Below are positions 36,819 to 45,129 of a stretch of DNA of 64,000 bases, one piece after another. Numbering within the stretch: position 1 is the first letter of the stretch; every line of letters begins with the position of its first letter. Below the pieces are notes generated by a model. That model was given only the letters and a program-made list of their open reading frames with translations. It was not told the DNA's origin and did not search any database. The DNA lies in NCBI RefSeq assembly GCF_026967935.1, contig NZ_JAPVBL010000001.1, positions 248,001 through 312,000 of the forward strand, given 5' to 3'. The position numbers were made by a program, and so were the translations under genes. This DNA is from Modestobacter sp. VKM Ac-2982 (GTDB lineage Bacteria > Actinomycetota > Actinomycetes > Mycobacteriales > Geodermatophilaceae).

Positions 36819-37823
36819 TCAGCGGCTGGTGCTCGACCGGATGGTGAGCGAAGGCCGTAGCGCCACCCGCGAAGGCGGGGCGTCCTGCGCACCGAGCACC
36901 CGCGACAGCAGGCGCACCGCCTCGGCCGCGATCTCCGCCTGCGGCTGCCTGACGGTGGTCAGGGACGGATGACTGAGCGCCGCGAACGGGATGTCGTCGA
37001 ACCCGGTGACCAGCAGGTCGCGGGGGACGTCGACGCCTGCTGCTGCGCACGACTGCAGCATCCCGAGGGCGATCAGGTCGTCGGCGCAGACGACGGCGTC
37101 CGGTCGGGGGCCGTCGGCCAGCAGTGTGCGGGCGGCCTGTCGCCCCCACTCGATCGAGTACTCGCCCAGCAGGACGTCCCGCTCGCGCACGGCGATGCCC
37201 AGGCGTTCGGCGTGCCGGTGGAAGCCCGCGACCCGCAGTTCCGTCGATGAGTTGGTGAGCTGCGAGCTGACGAACGCGGCGGAGCGGACACCCCGGTCGG
37301 CCAGGTGCTCCATGACCAGTTCCAGTGCGGCGTCGTCGTCGACCCCGACCCAGTCGCTGTCGACCCCGGTGACGTAGCGGTCGACCTGGACCAGGGGCAG
37401 CTCGTCCGCGGCCCGCCGCACCGCGGTCGTGCTCAGGCTGCCGTGCACCGGGCTGATGATGATGCCGTCGACCTGGCGGGCGACGAGGCTGCGCAGTCGC
37501 TGCGCCTCCAGCTCCGGGTCCGAGCGGGAGGAGCACAGGAAGAGCTGTCGGCCGGCGTCCTGCAGGGCGTGCTCGACGTGCTCGACGAGGCCGGTGAAGA
37601 AGGGGTTGGCGATGCTGGGGACCACCATGCCGACGGTGTCGGTCCGGCTGCGACGCAGTGCGCTGGCGATGCCGTTCCCGGCGTAGCCGAGCTCGTCGGC
37701 GGCGCGACGGACCTGGTCGACGACGGCCGGGGAGACCGGCTTGGCCCCGGACAGTGCGCGGGAGACGGTCGCGGTCGACACCTGCGCCAGCTCGGCGACG
37801 TCGCGGATGGTCACCCGCCCCAC
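36819..37823 (-). CDS. LacI-family transcriptional regulator
   Basis: A 334-residue regulator. The N-terminal VTIRDVAELAQVSTATVSRALSG helix-turn-helix and hinge are typical, and the C-terminal domain has a periplasmic-binding-protein fold (PDAVVCADDLIALGMLQSCAAAGVDVP, LLVTGFDDIPFAAL). It is divergent from the BtpA-kinase-ABC operon, and two LacI-consensus operators bracket that operon's promoter. It very likely represses the operon until a sugar or sugar-like metabolite binds. Confidence 0.93.
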   Translation of the reverse strand: MGRVTIRDVAELAQVSTATVSRALSGAKPVSPAVVDQVRRAADELGYAGNGIASALRRSRTDTVGMVVPSIANPFFTGLVEHVEHALQDAGRQLFLCSSRSDPELEAQRLRSLVARQVDGIIISPVHGSLSTTAVRRAADELPLVQVDRYVTGVDSDWVGVDDDAALELVMEHLADRGVRSAAFVSSQLTNSSTELRVAGFHRHAERLGIAVRERDVLLGEYSIEWGRQAARTLLADGPRPDAVVCADDLIALGMLQSCAAAGVDVPRDLLVTGFDDIPFAALSHPSLTTVRQPQAEIAAEAVRLLSRVLGAQDAPPSRVALRPSLTIRSSTSR

Positions 37824-37937
37824 GCGCCCTCCTCTGTCGGTCCACTGACCACGTCATCATCGCCGACCGCGCGTGCGGGAGCGTGCCGCACGTCCGTGTC
37901 CAACGGATGACGCACGACTGACCAGCGGAAACACGAA

Positions 37938-37951
37938 TGTAAACGATTGCC
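37938..37951. promoter_or_regulatory. LacI operator 1
   Basis: TGTAAACGATTGCC matches the LacI-family pattern TGnAAnCGnTTnCx at every fixed position. It lies just upstream of the -35 of the catabolic operon and about 115 bases from the lacI start codon. Confidence 0.8.
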
Positions 37952-37953
37952 TA

Positions 37954-37984
37954 TTGACGGGACAGTGGGGTTCGCCACTACCGT
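37954..37984 (+). promoter_or_regulatory. Promoter of the LacI-controlled catabolic operon
   Basis: TTGACG at 37954 (-35) and TACCGT at 37979-37984 (-10, TANNNT) are 19 bases apart, between the two LacI operators. Confidence 0.6.
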
Positions 37985-37995
37985 CGTCCTCGTTG

Positions 37996-38009
37996 TGCAA
38001 TCGATTACC
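37996..38009. promoter_or_regulatory. LacI operator 2
   Basis: TGCAATCGATTACC matches TGnAAnCGnTTnCx. It lies just after the expected transcription start and 58 bases downstream of operator 1, which suits repression by blocking or looping. Confidence 0.8.
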
Positions 38010-38024
38010 TGGATGGGTGTGGAC

Positions 38025-38864
38025 ATGGCAGCGCAGCTCGGTGTGTACCCCCGCAAGCCCTCGGCGATGGCCGAGCTCTTCGGCACGGAGAAGACGCTCG
38101 TGGGTGCTGTGCACCTGCCTCCGCTGCCCGGCAGCCCCTCCTACCGCGGTCAGTCGGTGGCCGAGCTGTGCCGGTTCGCCGTCGAGGAGACGCAGGCCTA
38201 CGTCGGCAACGGCTTCGACACGGTGATCGTGGAGAACCACTGGGACCTGCCGTTCCTCAAGCCGGGGGAACACGGGTACGAGGTGGCCGCGACGATGGGC
38301 GTGATCACCGCCGCCGTCGTCGCCGAGCTCGGCACGAAGGTGGGGGTCAGCGTGCTCTCCAACGCCGGCCAGTGCTCGGTCGCCGCCGCCTGGGCCGCCG
38401 GGGCAGGCTGGATCCGGGTCAACCAGTGGGCCAACGCCTACGTGGCCAACGAGGGGATCATCGAGGGCCAGGCGGCCAGCACCACCCGGTACCGGCACGC
38501 GATCGGGGCCGACCCGGTGAAGGTCTTCGCCGACGTGCACGTCAAGCACGGCGCACACGCCATCGTCGCCGACCGGACGCTGGCCGAGCAGACCGAGGAC
38601 GCCGAGTTCTTCGACGCCGACGTCCTGATCGCCACCGGCTCCCGCACCGGGCACCCGACGTCCGTGGCCGAGGTCGTCGGCATCCGCGACCACACTCAGC
38701 TCCCCGTGATCATCGGCAGCGGCATCGACCCGACCAACGTCGGTCCACTGCTCGCCGAGTGCGACGGCGCGATCGTCGCCTCCGCCGCCAAGGAGAACAG
38801 CCGGTGGTGGGGCCGGGTCGACCCCGAGAAGGTGCGCGCCGTCGCCCGGGCAGCCGGCCGGTGA
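38025..38864 (+). CDS. BtpA/SgcQ-family TIM-barrel protein
   Basis: A ~279-residue BtpA/SgcQ family protein. LVGAVHLPPLPGSP near the start, GVSVLSNAGQ, VFADVHVKHGAHAI, and the C-terminal phosphate-binding loops ATGSRTGHPT and IIGSGIDPTNVGPLL are visible; these resemble phosphate-binding TIM barrels. The enzymatic role of the family is not established. The frame is open from 37947, but that region holds the promoter and operator, so the start is ATG 38013 or 38025. It is the first gene of the operon and overlaps the kinase gene. I infer that it acts on the kinase product. Confidence 0.85.
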   Translation: MAAQLGVYPRKPSAMAELFGTEKTLVGAVHLPPLPGSPSYRGQSVAELCRFAVEETQAYVGNGFDTVIVENHWDLPFLKPGEHGYEVAATMGVITAAVVAELGTKVGVSVLSNAGQCSVAAAWAAGAGWIRVNQWANAYVANEGIIEGQAASTTRYRHAIGADPVKVFADVHVKHGAHAIVADRTLAEQTEDAEFFDADVLIATGSRTGHPTSVAEVVGIRDHTQLPVIIGSGIDPTNVGPLLAECDGAIVASAAKENSRWWGRVDPEKVRAVARAAGR

Positions 38865-39751
38865 TCGTCTTCTGCGGGTACGCCAACCTCGACGTGGTCG
38901 GCCGGGTGCCCCACGTCCCGCGTCCCGACGAGCGGGTGCACGCCGTCACCGTGGAGCACCTGCCGGGCGGGATGGCCGCCAACGCGGCGGTCGCCGCCGC
39001 CCGCGCCGGAGCGCAGGTCGCCTTCGCCGGCGTGGTCGGCGACGACCCGCTGTCCGCCCGGTTCCTCGCCGAGCTCACCGCTGAGGGCATCGACACCGGG
39101 TGGACCGACCGCACCGGTTTCCTGTCCACCGCGATCGTGCTGGTGGACGCCGACGGCCGGCGCTCGGTGGTGAGCGAGGACGACGCCCTGGGGCCGGCCC
39201 ACGTGACAGCGGTCGCCGACCGGCTGGCTGCCGACGGTGGGCTGCTCTACCTCGACGGCTACCGCGCGGCAGAGCTCGAGCAGGCCGTCCGGGCCGGGGT
39301 CCGCCTGGCCGTCGACCTCGACGGCTGCGACGACCGCGACGTCGCCCTCGCCGCGATGCAGGCCGCCGACCACGTCGTCGTCGGGCGCCGGCGGCTCACC
39401 GAGCTCCTGGCGGTGCCGGCTGCCGAGTGGGCCGCGCTGGCACGTGCCGCCGGGGTGACGCTCGTCGTCACCGACGGGGCTCGGGGATGGTCACTGCACC
39501 AGCCCGACGGTCCGGTGGCGGCCCGGTCCGCGCTCGAGGTCGAGGTCGTCGACGACACCGGGGCCGGCGACTGCTTCACCGGCACCTACCTGGCCGCGCT
39601 GGCCGCCGGCTCATCCCCGCCCACCGCGGCGACCCGTGCCGGCGTCGCCGCCAGCCTGTCCTGCACCGTCCCGGGCGCGCGCGCCGCGCCCGCCCCGGCA
39701 CTCGTCGACGCAGCTCTGGCCGGGGTTCCGGTCGGCTCGTCTGCCACCTGA
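38861..39751 (+). CDS. PfkB-family carbohydrate/nucleoside kinase
   Basis: A 296-residue ribokinase-fold kinase. PGGMAANAAVAAARAGAQV and FAGVVGDDP form the substrate-binding PfkB signature 1. DDTGAGDCFTGTYLAAL is signature 2, with the catalytic Asp and anion hole. It would phosphorylate the imported sugar or sugar-like compound. The GTG start overlaps the BtpA-gene stop (GTGA). It sits between a BtpA barrel and an importer; substrate not identifiable. Confidence 0.88.
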   Translation: MIVFCGYANLDVVGRVPHVPRPDERVHAVTVEHLPGGMAANAAVAAARAGAQVAFAGVVGDDPLSARFLAELTAEGIDTGWTDRTGFLSTAIVLVDADGRRSVVSEDDALGPAHVTAVADRLAADGGLLYLDGYRAAELEQAVRAGVRLAVDLDGCDDRDVALAAMQAADHVVVGRRRLTELLAVPAAEWAALARAAGVTLVVTDGARGWSLHQPDGPVAARSALEVEVVDDTGAGDCFTGTYLAALAAGSSPPTAATRAGVAASLSCTVPGARAAPAPALVDAALAGVPVGSSAT

Positions 39752-39837
39752 CGCACCACCTGCACCGCCGCTCCCCCGCACCACCGTTCCCGCGCACCGC
39801 GATCCCGCAGCATCCGGCACCGCACCCTGGAGGACCC

Positions 39838-40848
39838 ATGAAGCGCCCCCTCGCCCTAGCCGCAGGCGCGTGCCTGCTCGCGCTGACCGCCTGCGACAGC
39901 GCCCCTGCGCCGTCGACCGACGCCGAAGCCAGTGGCAGCTCGTCGGCCGGCTCGCTGCCGGAGCCCAGCGTCCAGCCGGTCGGCTGCGAGACCGACGAGC
40001 CCCTGGAGATCGGGCTCGTGACGATCAACCTGCAGGCGCTGTTCTTCAACCAGATCAACGACGCCGCGCAGGCGATGGCCGACGAGTACGACGTCGACCT
40101 GCAGATCATCAGCGGCAACGACGACTCGGTGACCCAGGCGAACGCGATCAACACGCTGGTCGCCGACGGGGTGGACGCGGTGATCGTGGCCGCGGTCGAC
40201 ACCGAGGGCATCAAGCCGGCGATCCGGGCGGCCGACGAGGCCGGCGTCCCCGTCGTGGCGGTCGACGCCATCGTCGACGACCCGGCGGTGGACGCCCAGG
40301 TCGGCACGGCGAACGCCGAGGGCGGGCAGCTGATCGGTGAGGAGCTGCTGGAGATCTCCGAGGGCGAGGGCGAGGTCGGCATCGTCAGTGCGCTGAACAG
40401 CACCATCCAGCTGGAGCGTCAGCAGGGCTTCGAGGAGGCCGTCACCGCCGGTGGGATGACCATCGGCACCGTGGTCGACGGCCGCAACATCCAGGAGAAC
40501 GCCCAGGCGGCCGCGGAGAACCTGCTCACCGGCAACCCGGACCTGCAGTACGTCTACGCCACCGGCGAGCCGGCGCTCATCGGCCTGGCCGCCGGGGTGC
40601 GCAGCCAGGGCGCCCAGGACCGGGTGACCGCTGTCGGCTGGGACCTCTCCGACCCTGCCGTCGAGGGCCTGGAGGAGGGCTGGATCGCCGGCGTCGTCCA
40701 GCAGAACACCTTCGAGTTCGGCTACCAGGCGATGGCTGCGGCGATCGACCTGGCGTGCGGCAACCCGGTGGAGCGGGAGAACCCGGTCGACATCCAGATC
40801 GTGACGCCGGAGAACGTCTCCGACTACCTCTACTACCTGGAGGGCTGA
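39838..40848 (+). CDS. Sugar-type ABC transporter substrate-binding lipoprotein (RbsB-like)
   Basis: A 336-residue lipoprotein. The signal peptide ends in the lipobox LTAC with Cys19. The mature part is a type I periplasmic-binding fold of the RbsB/xylose class: IGLVTINLQALFFNQINDA, DGVDAVIVAAVDTEGIKPAI, ADEAGVPVVAVDA and NLLTGNPDLQYVYATGEP. This class binds pentoses, hexoses, autoinducer-2 or nucleosides. AGGAGG-like TGGAGGACCC precedes the ATG. Preceded by an 86-base gap after the kinase gene. Confidence 0.9.
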   Translation: MKRPLALAAGACLLALTACDSAPAPSTDAEASGSSSAGSLPEPSVQPVGCETDEPLEIGLVTINLQALFFNQINDAAQAMADEYDVDLQIISGNDDSVTQANAINTLVADGVDAVIVAAVDTEGIKPAIRAADEAGVPVVAVDAIVDDPAVDAQVGTANAEGGQLIGEELLEISEGEGEVGIVSALNSTIQLERQQGFEEAVTAGGMTIGTVVDGRNIQENAQAAAENLLTGNPDLQYVYATGEPALIGLAAGVRSQGAQDRVTAVGWDLSDPAVEGLEEGWIAGVVQQNTFEFGYQAMAAAIDLACGNPVERENPVDIQIVTPENVSDYLYYLEG

Positions 40849-40851
40849 CGC

Positions 40852-41613
40852 GTGGCTGACGAGACCGGGGACCTCCTCGTCGAGCTCGAGGGCATCACCA
40901 AGTCCTACGGGCCGGTGAAGTCACTGCGCGGGGTCGACCTCACCCTGCGTCGCGGGGAGGTCCTCGGCCTCGTCGGCGACAACGGTGCCGGCAAGTCCAC
41001 GCTGATGAAGGTGCTGGCCGGGGCCGTGCAGCACGACGCCGGGGAGATCCGGGTGCACGGCCGGCCGGTGCGCTTCAGCAACCCCTCGGCCGCACAGGAC
41101 GAGAAGATCGGCATCGTCTACCAGGACCTGGCCCTGTGCGACACGCTCGACGTCGCCAGCAACCTGTTCCTCGGCCGGGAACCCCGCAAGGGCCCCTTCA
41201 TCGACCGGAAGGCGATGCATGAGCGGGCCGCGCAGATCCTGGCCGACCTGCACGTCAAGGTCACCAGCACCCACCAGGAGATCGGCACCCTCTCCGGCGG
41301 CCAGCGGCAGACGGTGGCGATCGCCCGGGCGGTGTCCTTCGCCCCCGACGTGCTCATCCTCGACGAGCCGACCGCCGCACTCGCCGTCGCCGAGGTCGAG
41401 TCGGTCCTGCGGCTGATCACCGACGTCGCGCGCCGTGGGGTCGGGGTCATCCTGATCACGCACCGCCTGCAGGACCTCTTCCGGGTCTGCGACCGGATCA
41501 CCGTGATGTACGAGGGGCAGAGCGTCGACGACGCGCTCATCAAGGACCTCGACATCGAGAAGCTCGTCGGTCTCATCACCCGGTCCGCCCCCGGGCAGGA
41601 GGAAGCAGCGTGA
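40852..41613 (+). CDS. Sugar ABC transporter ATP-binding protein (single ABC domain)
   Basis: A 253-residue ATPase with Walker A GDNGAGKSTLMK, signature LSGGQRQTVAIARA, Walker B VLILDEPTAAL and the switch His in LITHRLQDL. RbsA/XylG-type ATPases usually carry two fused ABC domains (~500 residues). This one has a single domain, like FrcA-type proteins, so a homodimer is expected. GTG start three bases after the binding-protein gene; the stop overlaps the permease gene. Confidence 0.92.
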   Translation: MADETGDLLVELEGITKSYGPVKSLRGVDLTLRRGEVLGLVGDNGAGKSTLMKVLAGAVQHDAGEIRVHGRPVRFSNPSAAQDEKIGIVYQDLALCDTLDVASNLFLGREPRKGPFIDRKAMHERAAQILADLHVKVTSTHQEIGTLSGGQRQTVAIARAVSFAPDVLILDEPTAALAVAEVESVLRLITDVARRGVGVILITHRLQDLFRVCDRITVMYEGQSVDDALIKDLDIEKLVGLITRSAPGQEEAA

Positions 41614-42641
41614 CCACCACGACCACCACCGCACCGCCCGGGGAGTCGGCCACCCGGCTGGCCCAGCAGCAGTCCTGGTGGCAGCGGGTGAACAAGGCCA
41701 CCCTGGTCATGGCCGGGGTCACCCTGGCCGTCTGCGTCTTCTTCGCCGTCGCCTCCGACGCCTTCCTGACCTTCGCGAACATCTCCAACGTGGCCACCCA
41801 GGTGGCACCGGTGGTGATCATCGGGGTGGCGATGACGTTCGTCATCACCTCCGGCCAGATCGACCTGTCGGTCGGCTCGATCGTCGCCTTCGTGTCCGCG
41901 GTCTCCGCCCAGCTGCTGCAGACCGGCTGGGACTCCTCTCTCGTCCTGATCGCCGGGGTGCTCATGGGCGCCGGGTGGGGCCTGGTGAACGGGTGGTTCA
42001 CCGCCTACGCCGGGATCCCGGCGTTCATCGTGACGCTGGCGACCCTGTCGGTGATCCGGGGCATCGCGCTGCTGACCACCGAGGGCTTCTCGGTGCCGAT
42101 CGAGCGCTCGACGTTCGTCGCGCAGCTGGGGACGGCGCGGTGGCTCGGCTTCTCCAGCAGCGCCTGGATCGCCCTGGTGTGTGTCGCACTGGGGATCGTG
42201 GTCCTGCACCGGACCCAGTTCGGTCAGTACGTCATCGGCATCGGCTCGGCCGAGGAGTCCGTCCGTCGAGCCGGCGTGAACGTGCGGCGGATCAAGATGC
42301 TGGCGCTCTGCCTGAGCGGACTCGCCGCCGGGGTGGCCGGCCTCCTCATCGCCGCCCGGCTCGGCTCCGGCTCGGCGAACGCCGCCCAGGGCTTCGAGCT
42401 CACGGTCATCGCCGCGGTCGTCATCGGCGGCACCAGCCTCTTCGGCGGGCGGGGAACGGTGGTGGGCACGCTGATCGGGGCCATCCTGACCGGGGTGATC
42501 GCCAACGGGCTCACCCTGATGGGCGTCAGCCCGTTCCTGACGCCGATCATCACCGGGACGGTGCTGCTCGCCGTCATCTGGGTGAACCTCCGCGGCAAGG
42601 ACATCGGCGGGGCACTGCGTGGCCTGGTGGGCGGCCGGTGA
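41610..42641 (+). CDS. Sugar ABC transporter permease (RbsC-like)
   Basis: A 343-residue membrane permease with 8-10 hydrophobic helices. The conserved BPD_transp_2 blocks are VTSGQIDLSVGSIVAF, GIPAFIVTLATLSVIRGIAL, IGSAEESVRRAGVNVRRIK and AAVVIGGTSLFGGRGTVVGT. With the binding protein and ATPase it completes a high-affinity importer. It overlaps both neighbours by four bases. Confidence 0.93.
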   Translation: MTTTTTTAPPGESATRLAQQQSWWQRVNKATLVMAGVTLAVCVFFAVASDAFLTFANISNVATQVAPVVIIGVAMTFVITSGQIDLSVGSIVAFVSAVSAQLLQTGWDSSLVLIAGVLMGAGWGLVNGWFTAYAGIPAFIVTLATLSVIRGIALLTTEGFSVPIERSTFVAQLGTARWLGFSSSAWIALVCVALGIVVLHRTQFGQYVIGIGSAEESVRRAGVNVRRIKMLALCLSGLAAGVAGLLIAARLGSGSANAAQGFELTVIAAVVIGGTSLFGGRGTVVGTLIGAILTGVIANGLTLMGVSPFLTPIITGTVLLAVIWVNLRGKDIGGALRGLVGGR

Positions 42642-43675
42642 GCACGGTCCGCACGGTCCTCGGCGACGTCGACTCGGCCGACCTGGGCCTGGTGCTGCCC
42701 CACGAGCACCTGGTCAACGACAACACCGTGGCCTTCCGCCCCGCGGCCGACCAGCGGCTGCGTCGGCTGCTGGACGCACCGGTGTCGGCGGACCTGGCCT
42801 GGCTCCTGGCCGACCATCCCTACGAGAACGCCGACAACTGCCGGCTGGACGACCTCGACGCGATCGCCGCGGACCTGCAGGTGTTCGCCGCCGTCGGTGG
42901 GCGGACCGTCGTCGACCTGACCCCACCGGGGATCGGCCGCGACCCGGAGCGGCTGCGCGCGCTGTCCGAACGCACCGGTGTGCAGGTGGTCATGGGCTCG
43001 GGCTGGTACCTCCAGGCCAGCCACCCGGCACACCTGGCGACGACGACGCCGGACGAGCTGGCCGCCGAGCTGGTGGCCGAGTTCGACCCCGTGCACGACC
43101 TCCGGCCCGGCGTCATCGGCGAGATCGGGGTCTCCCCCGCCTTCACCGACGACGAGCGGACCGCGCTGCGGGCGGCCTGCCGGGCGCAGCGCGAGGTCGG
43201 GGTGCCGCTGTTCGTGCACCTCCCCGGCTGGCTGCGGCGCGCCCACGAGGTCCTCGACGTCGTGCTGGACGAGGAGGGGGTCGACCCGGCCGCCGTCGTC
43301 CTGTGTCACATGGACCCCTCCGGCGGGGACCCCGATCACCAGCGGTCGGTCGCCGCCCGGGGGACGTTCCTGGAGTTCGACATGGTCGGCATGCCGTTCG
43401 ACTTCCCCGGCGAGGGCCGGTCGCCGTCACCGGCGGAGACCACTGCCGCCGTCGTGGCGCTGGTCCAGGCCGGGCACGGCTCCCGGGTCCTGCTCTCGCA
43501 CGACCTCTTCCTCAAGGCGATGCTCAGCCGCTTCGGCGGCAACGGGCTGGCCTACGTCCCCGTCGTCTTCGCCGACCGGCTGCGCGCTGCCGGCCTCGCC
43601 GACGACGCGGTGGCCGCACTCATGACCGACAACCCGCGGACGTTGTTCGACGGCGCCGCACGGAAGGAACGCTGA
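42638..43675 (+). CDS. Phosphotriesterase-family metallohydrolase
   Basis: A 345-residue amidohydrolase-superfamily barrel. Metal ligands are visible: LPHEHLVND (HxH after strand 1), GVIGEIGVS (Glu in the place of the carboxylated Lys of true phosphotriesterases), LFVHLPG (His), LCHMDPSGG (His) and LLSHDLF (Asp). Members such as Php and PLL lactonases hydrolyse lactones or phosphoesters, so a sugar-lactone or related ring is plausible here. The GTG start overlaps the permease stop. Exact substrate unknown. Confidence 0.88.
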   Translation: MSTVRTVLGDVDSADLGLVLPHEHLVNDNTVAFRPAADQRLRRLLDAPVSADLAWLLADHPYENADNCRLDDLDAIAADLQVFAAVGGRTVVDLTPPGIGRDPERLRALSERTGVQVVMGSGWYLQASHPAHLATTTPDELAAELVAEFDPVHDLRPGVIGEIGVSPAFTDDERTALRAACRAQREVGVPLFVHLPGWLRRAHEVLDVVLDEEGVDPAAVVLCHMDPSGGDPDHQRSVAARGTFLEFDMVGMPFDFPGEGRSPSPAETTAAVVALVQAGHGSRVLLSHDLFLKAMLSRFGGNGLAYVPVVFADRLRAAGLADDAVAALMTDNPRTLFDGAARKER

Positions 43676-43678
43676 CCG

Positions 43679-44428
43679 ATGGCCCGGATCCTGATCGCCG
43701 GTGAGAGCTGGATGACCACCTCGACGCACGTCAAGGGGGTGGACGAGTTCTCCGTGCACTCCTACGTGGAGGGCGTCGGACCGCTGCGTGACGCGCTCAC
43801 CGGTCGCGGTCACGTGGTGGAGCACCTGCCGGCGCACCTCGTGCCGACCCACTTCCCGGGGGACGCCGCAGCACTGTCCGCCTACGACCTCGTGGTGCTC
43901 TCCGACATCGGCGCGAACTCCATCCAGCTGGCCCCCCAGGTGTTCGAGCGGTTCGAACCCGGTCAGGACCGCCTCGGGGCGCTGCGCGACTGGGTGGCCG
44001 ACGGCGGCGCGCTGCTGATGATCGGCGGCTATCTGTCCTTCAGCGGCTTCCAGGCGCGGGCGGCGTTCCGGCAGACGGCGATCGCCGAGGTGCTCCCGGT
44101 GACGATGCTCCCCGAGGACGACCGGGTGGAGAGCCCGGCCGGCATCGCGCCCACGGTCGTCGACCCCGACCACGCCGCACTGGGTGGTGCAGGCGCGGAC
44201 TGGCCCGGGCTGCTCGGGTACAACCGGACGATCGCCAAGGACGGCGCCGAGGTGCCCGCCCGGGTGGGCGAGGACCCGCTGGTCGCGCTGGCCCCCTTCG
44301 GTGCCGGCCGGGCCGGGGTCTTCACCTCCGACTGCTCGCCGCACTGGGCGCCGCCGGCCTTCTGCGAGGAGTGGCCGGGCTACGCGGACCTCTTCGACGG
44401 CCTGGTGCGCTGGCTGGTCCGCGGGTGA
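43679..44428 (+). CDS. GATase1-like (ThuA/DUF1355-type) protein
   Basis: A 249-residue protein of the putative glutamine-amidotransferase-like family (PF07090 type): ILIAGESWMTTSTHVKGVDEF at the N-terminus, YDLVVLSDIGANSI, and WVADGGALLMIGGYLSFSGF at the elbow where class I amidotransferases have their nucleophile Cys. No Cys is present at that elbow (GGY), so amidotransferase activity is doubtful. SPHWAPPAF lies near the end. Homologues commonly accompany sugar-use genes. ATG start three bases after the metallohydrolase gene. Confidence 0.78.
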   Translation: MARILIAGESWMTTSTHVKGVDEFSVHSYVEGVGPLRDALTGRGHVVEHLPAHLVPTHFPGDAAALSAYDLVVLSDIGANSIQLAPQVFERFEPGQDRLGALRDWVADGGALLMIGGYLSFSGFQARAAFRQTAIAEVLPVTMLPEDDRVESPAGIAPTVVDPDHAALGGAGADWPGLLGYNRTIAKDGAEVPARVGEDPLVALAPFGAGRAGVFTSDCSPHWAPPAFCEEWPGYADLFDGLVRWLVRG

Positions 44429-45060
44429 CGGGCGGTCGCTCGGCGTGGCTGGTCGAGCGGCACGCCGCCCTGCTGGACCGGGCCTGCGACGTCCGGTTCG
44501 TCCGGGAGGCGACGGCGGGCACGCTCCCCGCCCCCGACTTCGCCCGGTACCTCCTGGTCGAGGAGGCGTTCGTGCTGACCGCGGCCCGGGTCCTCGGCCG
44601 GGTCGTGTGGGAGTCGGACGGGTGGGCGGGGCTGCTGCCGTCGGCTCGGTCGCTCACCAACCTCGTCACCGAACAGCGCGACTACTTCGCCGGCCTGCGT
44701 CACCGCTGGCCGGTCGAGGACGCAGCCGCGACGCTGGCGCGCGCCGAGGTGCTCTCCGAGGTGGTGTTGCGACAGGTGACCGAGGCCGGCCGGCCCGCCG
44801 CGCTGACCGGGATGCTCGCCGCCGAGACGATGTATGCCCGCTGGTGCACCGACGCCGCCGCCCAGCGGGTCGACCGGCACCCCGACCTGCAGGCGTGGAT
44901 CGACCTGCACGCCGGGCCCGCCTTCCTGGGGCAGGTGGCGGCCCTCCGCGCCGACGTCGACGCGCTGTCACCGGAGTTGGCTGACGACACCGCCCTGGAC
45001 TGCTGGTTCGCCGCGGTGCTGGAGGCGGAGATCGCGTTCCACGACGCCGTCCACGGCTGA
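44425..45060 (+). CDS. TenA-like (thiaminase II / PqqC fold) protein
   Basis: A 211-residue helical-bundle protein of the TenA/HO-like fold: FARYLLVEEAFVLTAARVLGR, LTNLVTEQRDYF and LAAETMYARWCTDAA, ending in CWFAAVLEAEIAFHDAVHG. The nucleophilic Cys of classic TenA (in the LPCxxxY segment) is replaced here by Ala-Glu, as far as alignment by eye allows, so this may be a TenA_E-like or repurposed enzyme acting on a pyrimidine-like or amine substrate. Last gene of the operon; the GTG overlaps the previous stop. It is under LacI, not TPP riboswitch, control. Confidence 0.75.
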   Translation: MTGGRSAWLVERHAALLDRACDVRFVREATAGTLPAPDFARYLLVEEAFVLTAARVLGRVVWESDGWAGLLPSARSLTNLVTEQRDYFAGLRHRWPVEDAAATLARAEVLSEVVLRQVTEAGRPAALTGMLAAETMYARWCTDAAAQRVDRHPDLQAWIDLHAGPAFLGQVAALRADVDALSPELADDTALDCWFAAVLEAEIAFHDAVHG

Positions 45061-45061
45061 G

Positions 45062-45095
45062 CCGGGTCCCGGTTCCACGTGGAACCGGGACCCGG
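45062..45095. other. parS: 34-bp perfect palindrome with parS core, end of the catabolic operon
   Basis: All 17 base pairs around the centre (45078/45079) are symmetric. The middle 14 bases (45072-45085) are GTTCCACGTGGAAC, the ParB-binding core; the arms add CCGGGTCCCG-type GC pairs. It begins two bases after the tenA-like stop, so it can also fold as a strong terminator hairpin. Third parS-like copy. Confidence 0.75.
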
Positions 45096-45129
45096 GGGCA
45101 GGATGGGGGCGACGGCGAGGAGGCCCGAC

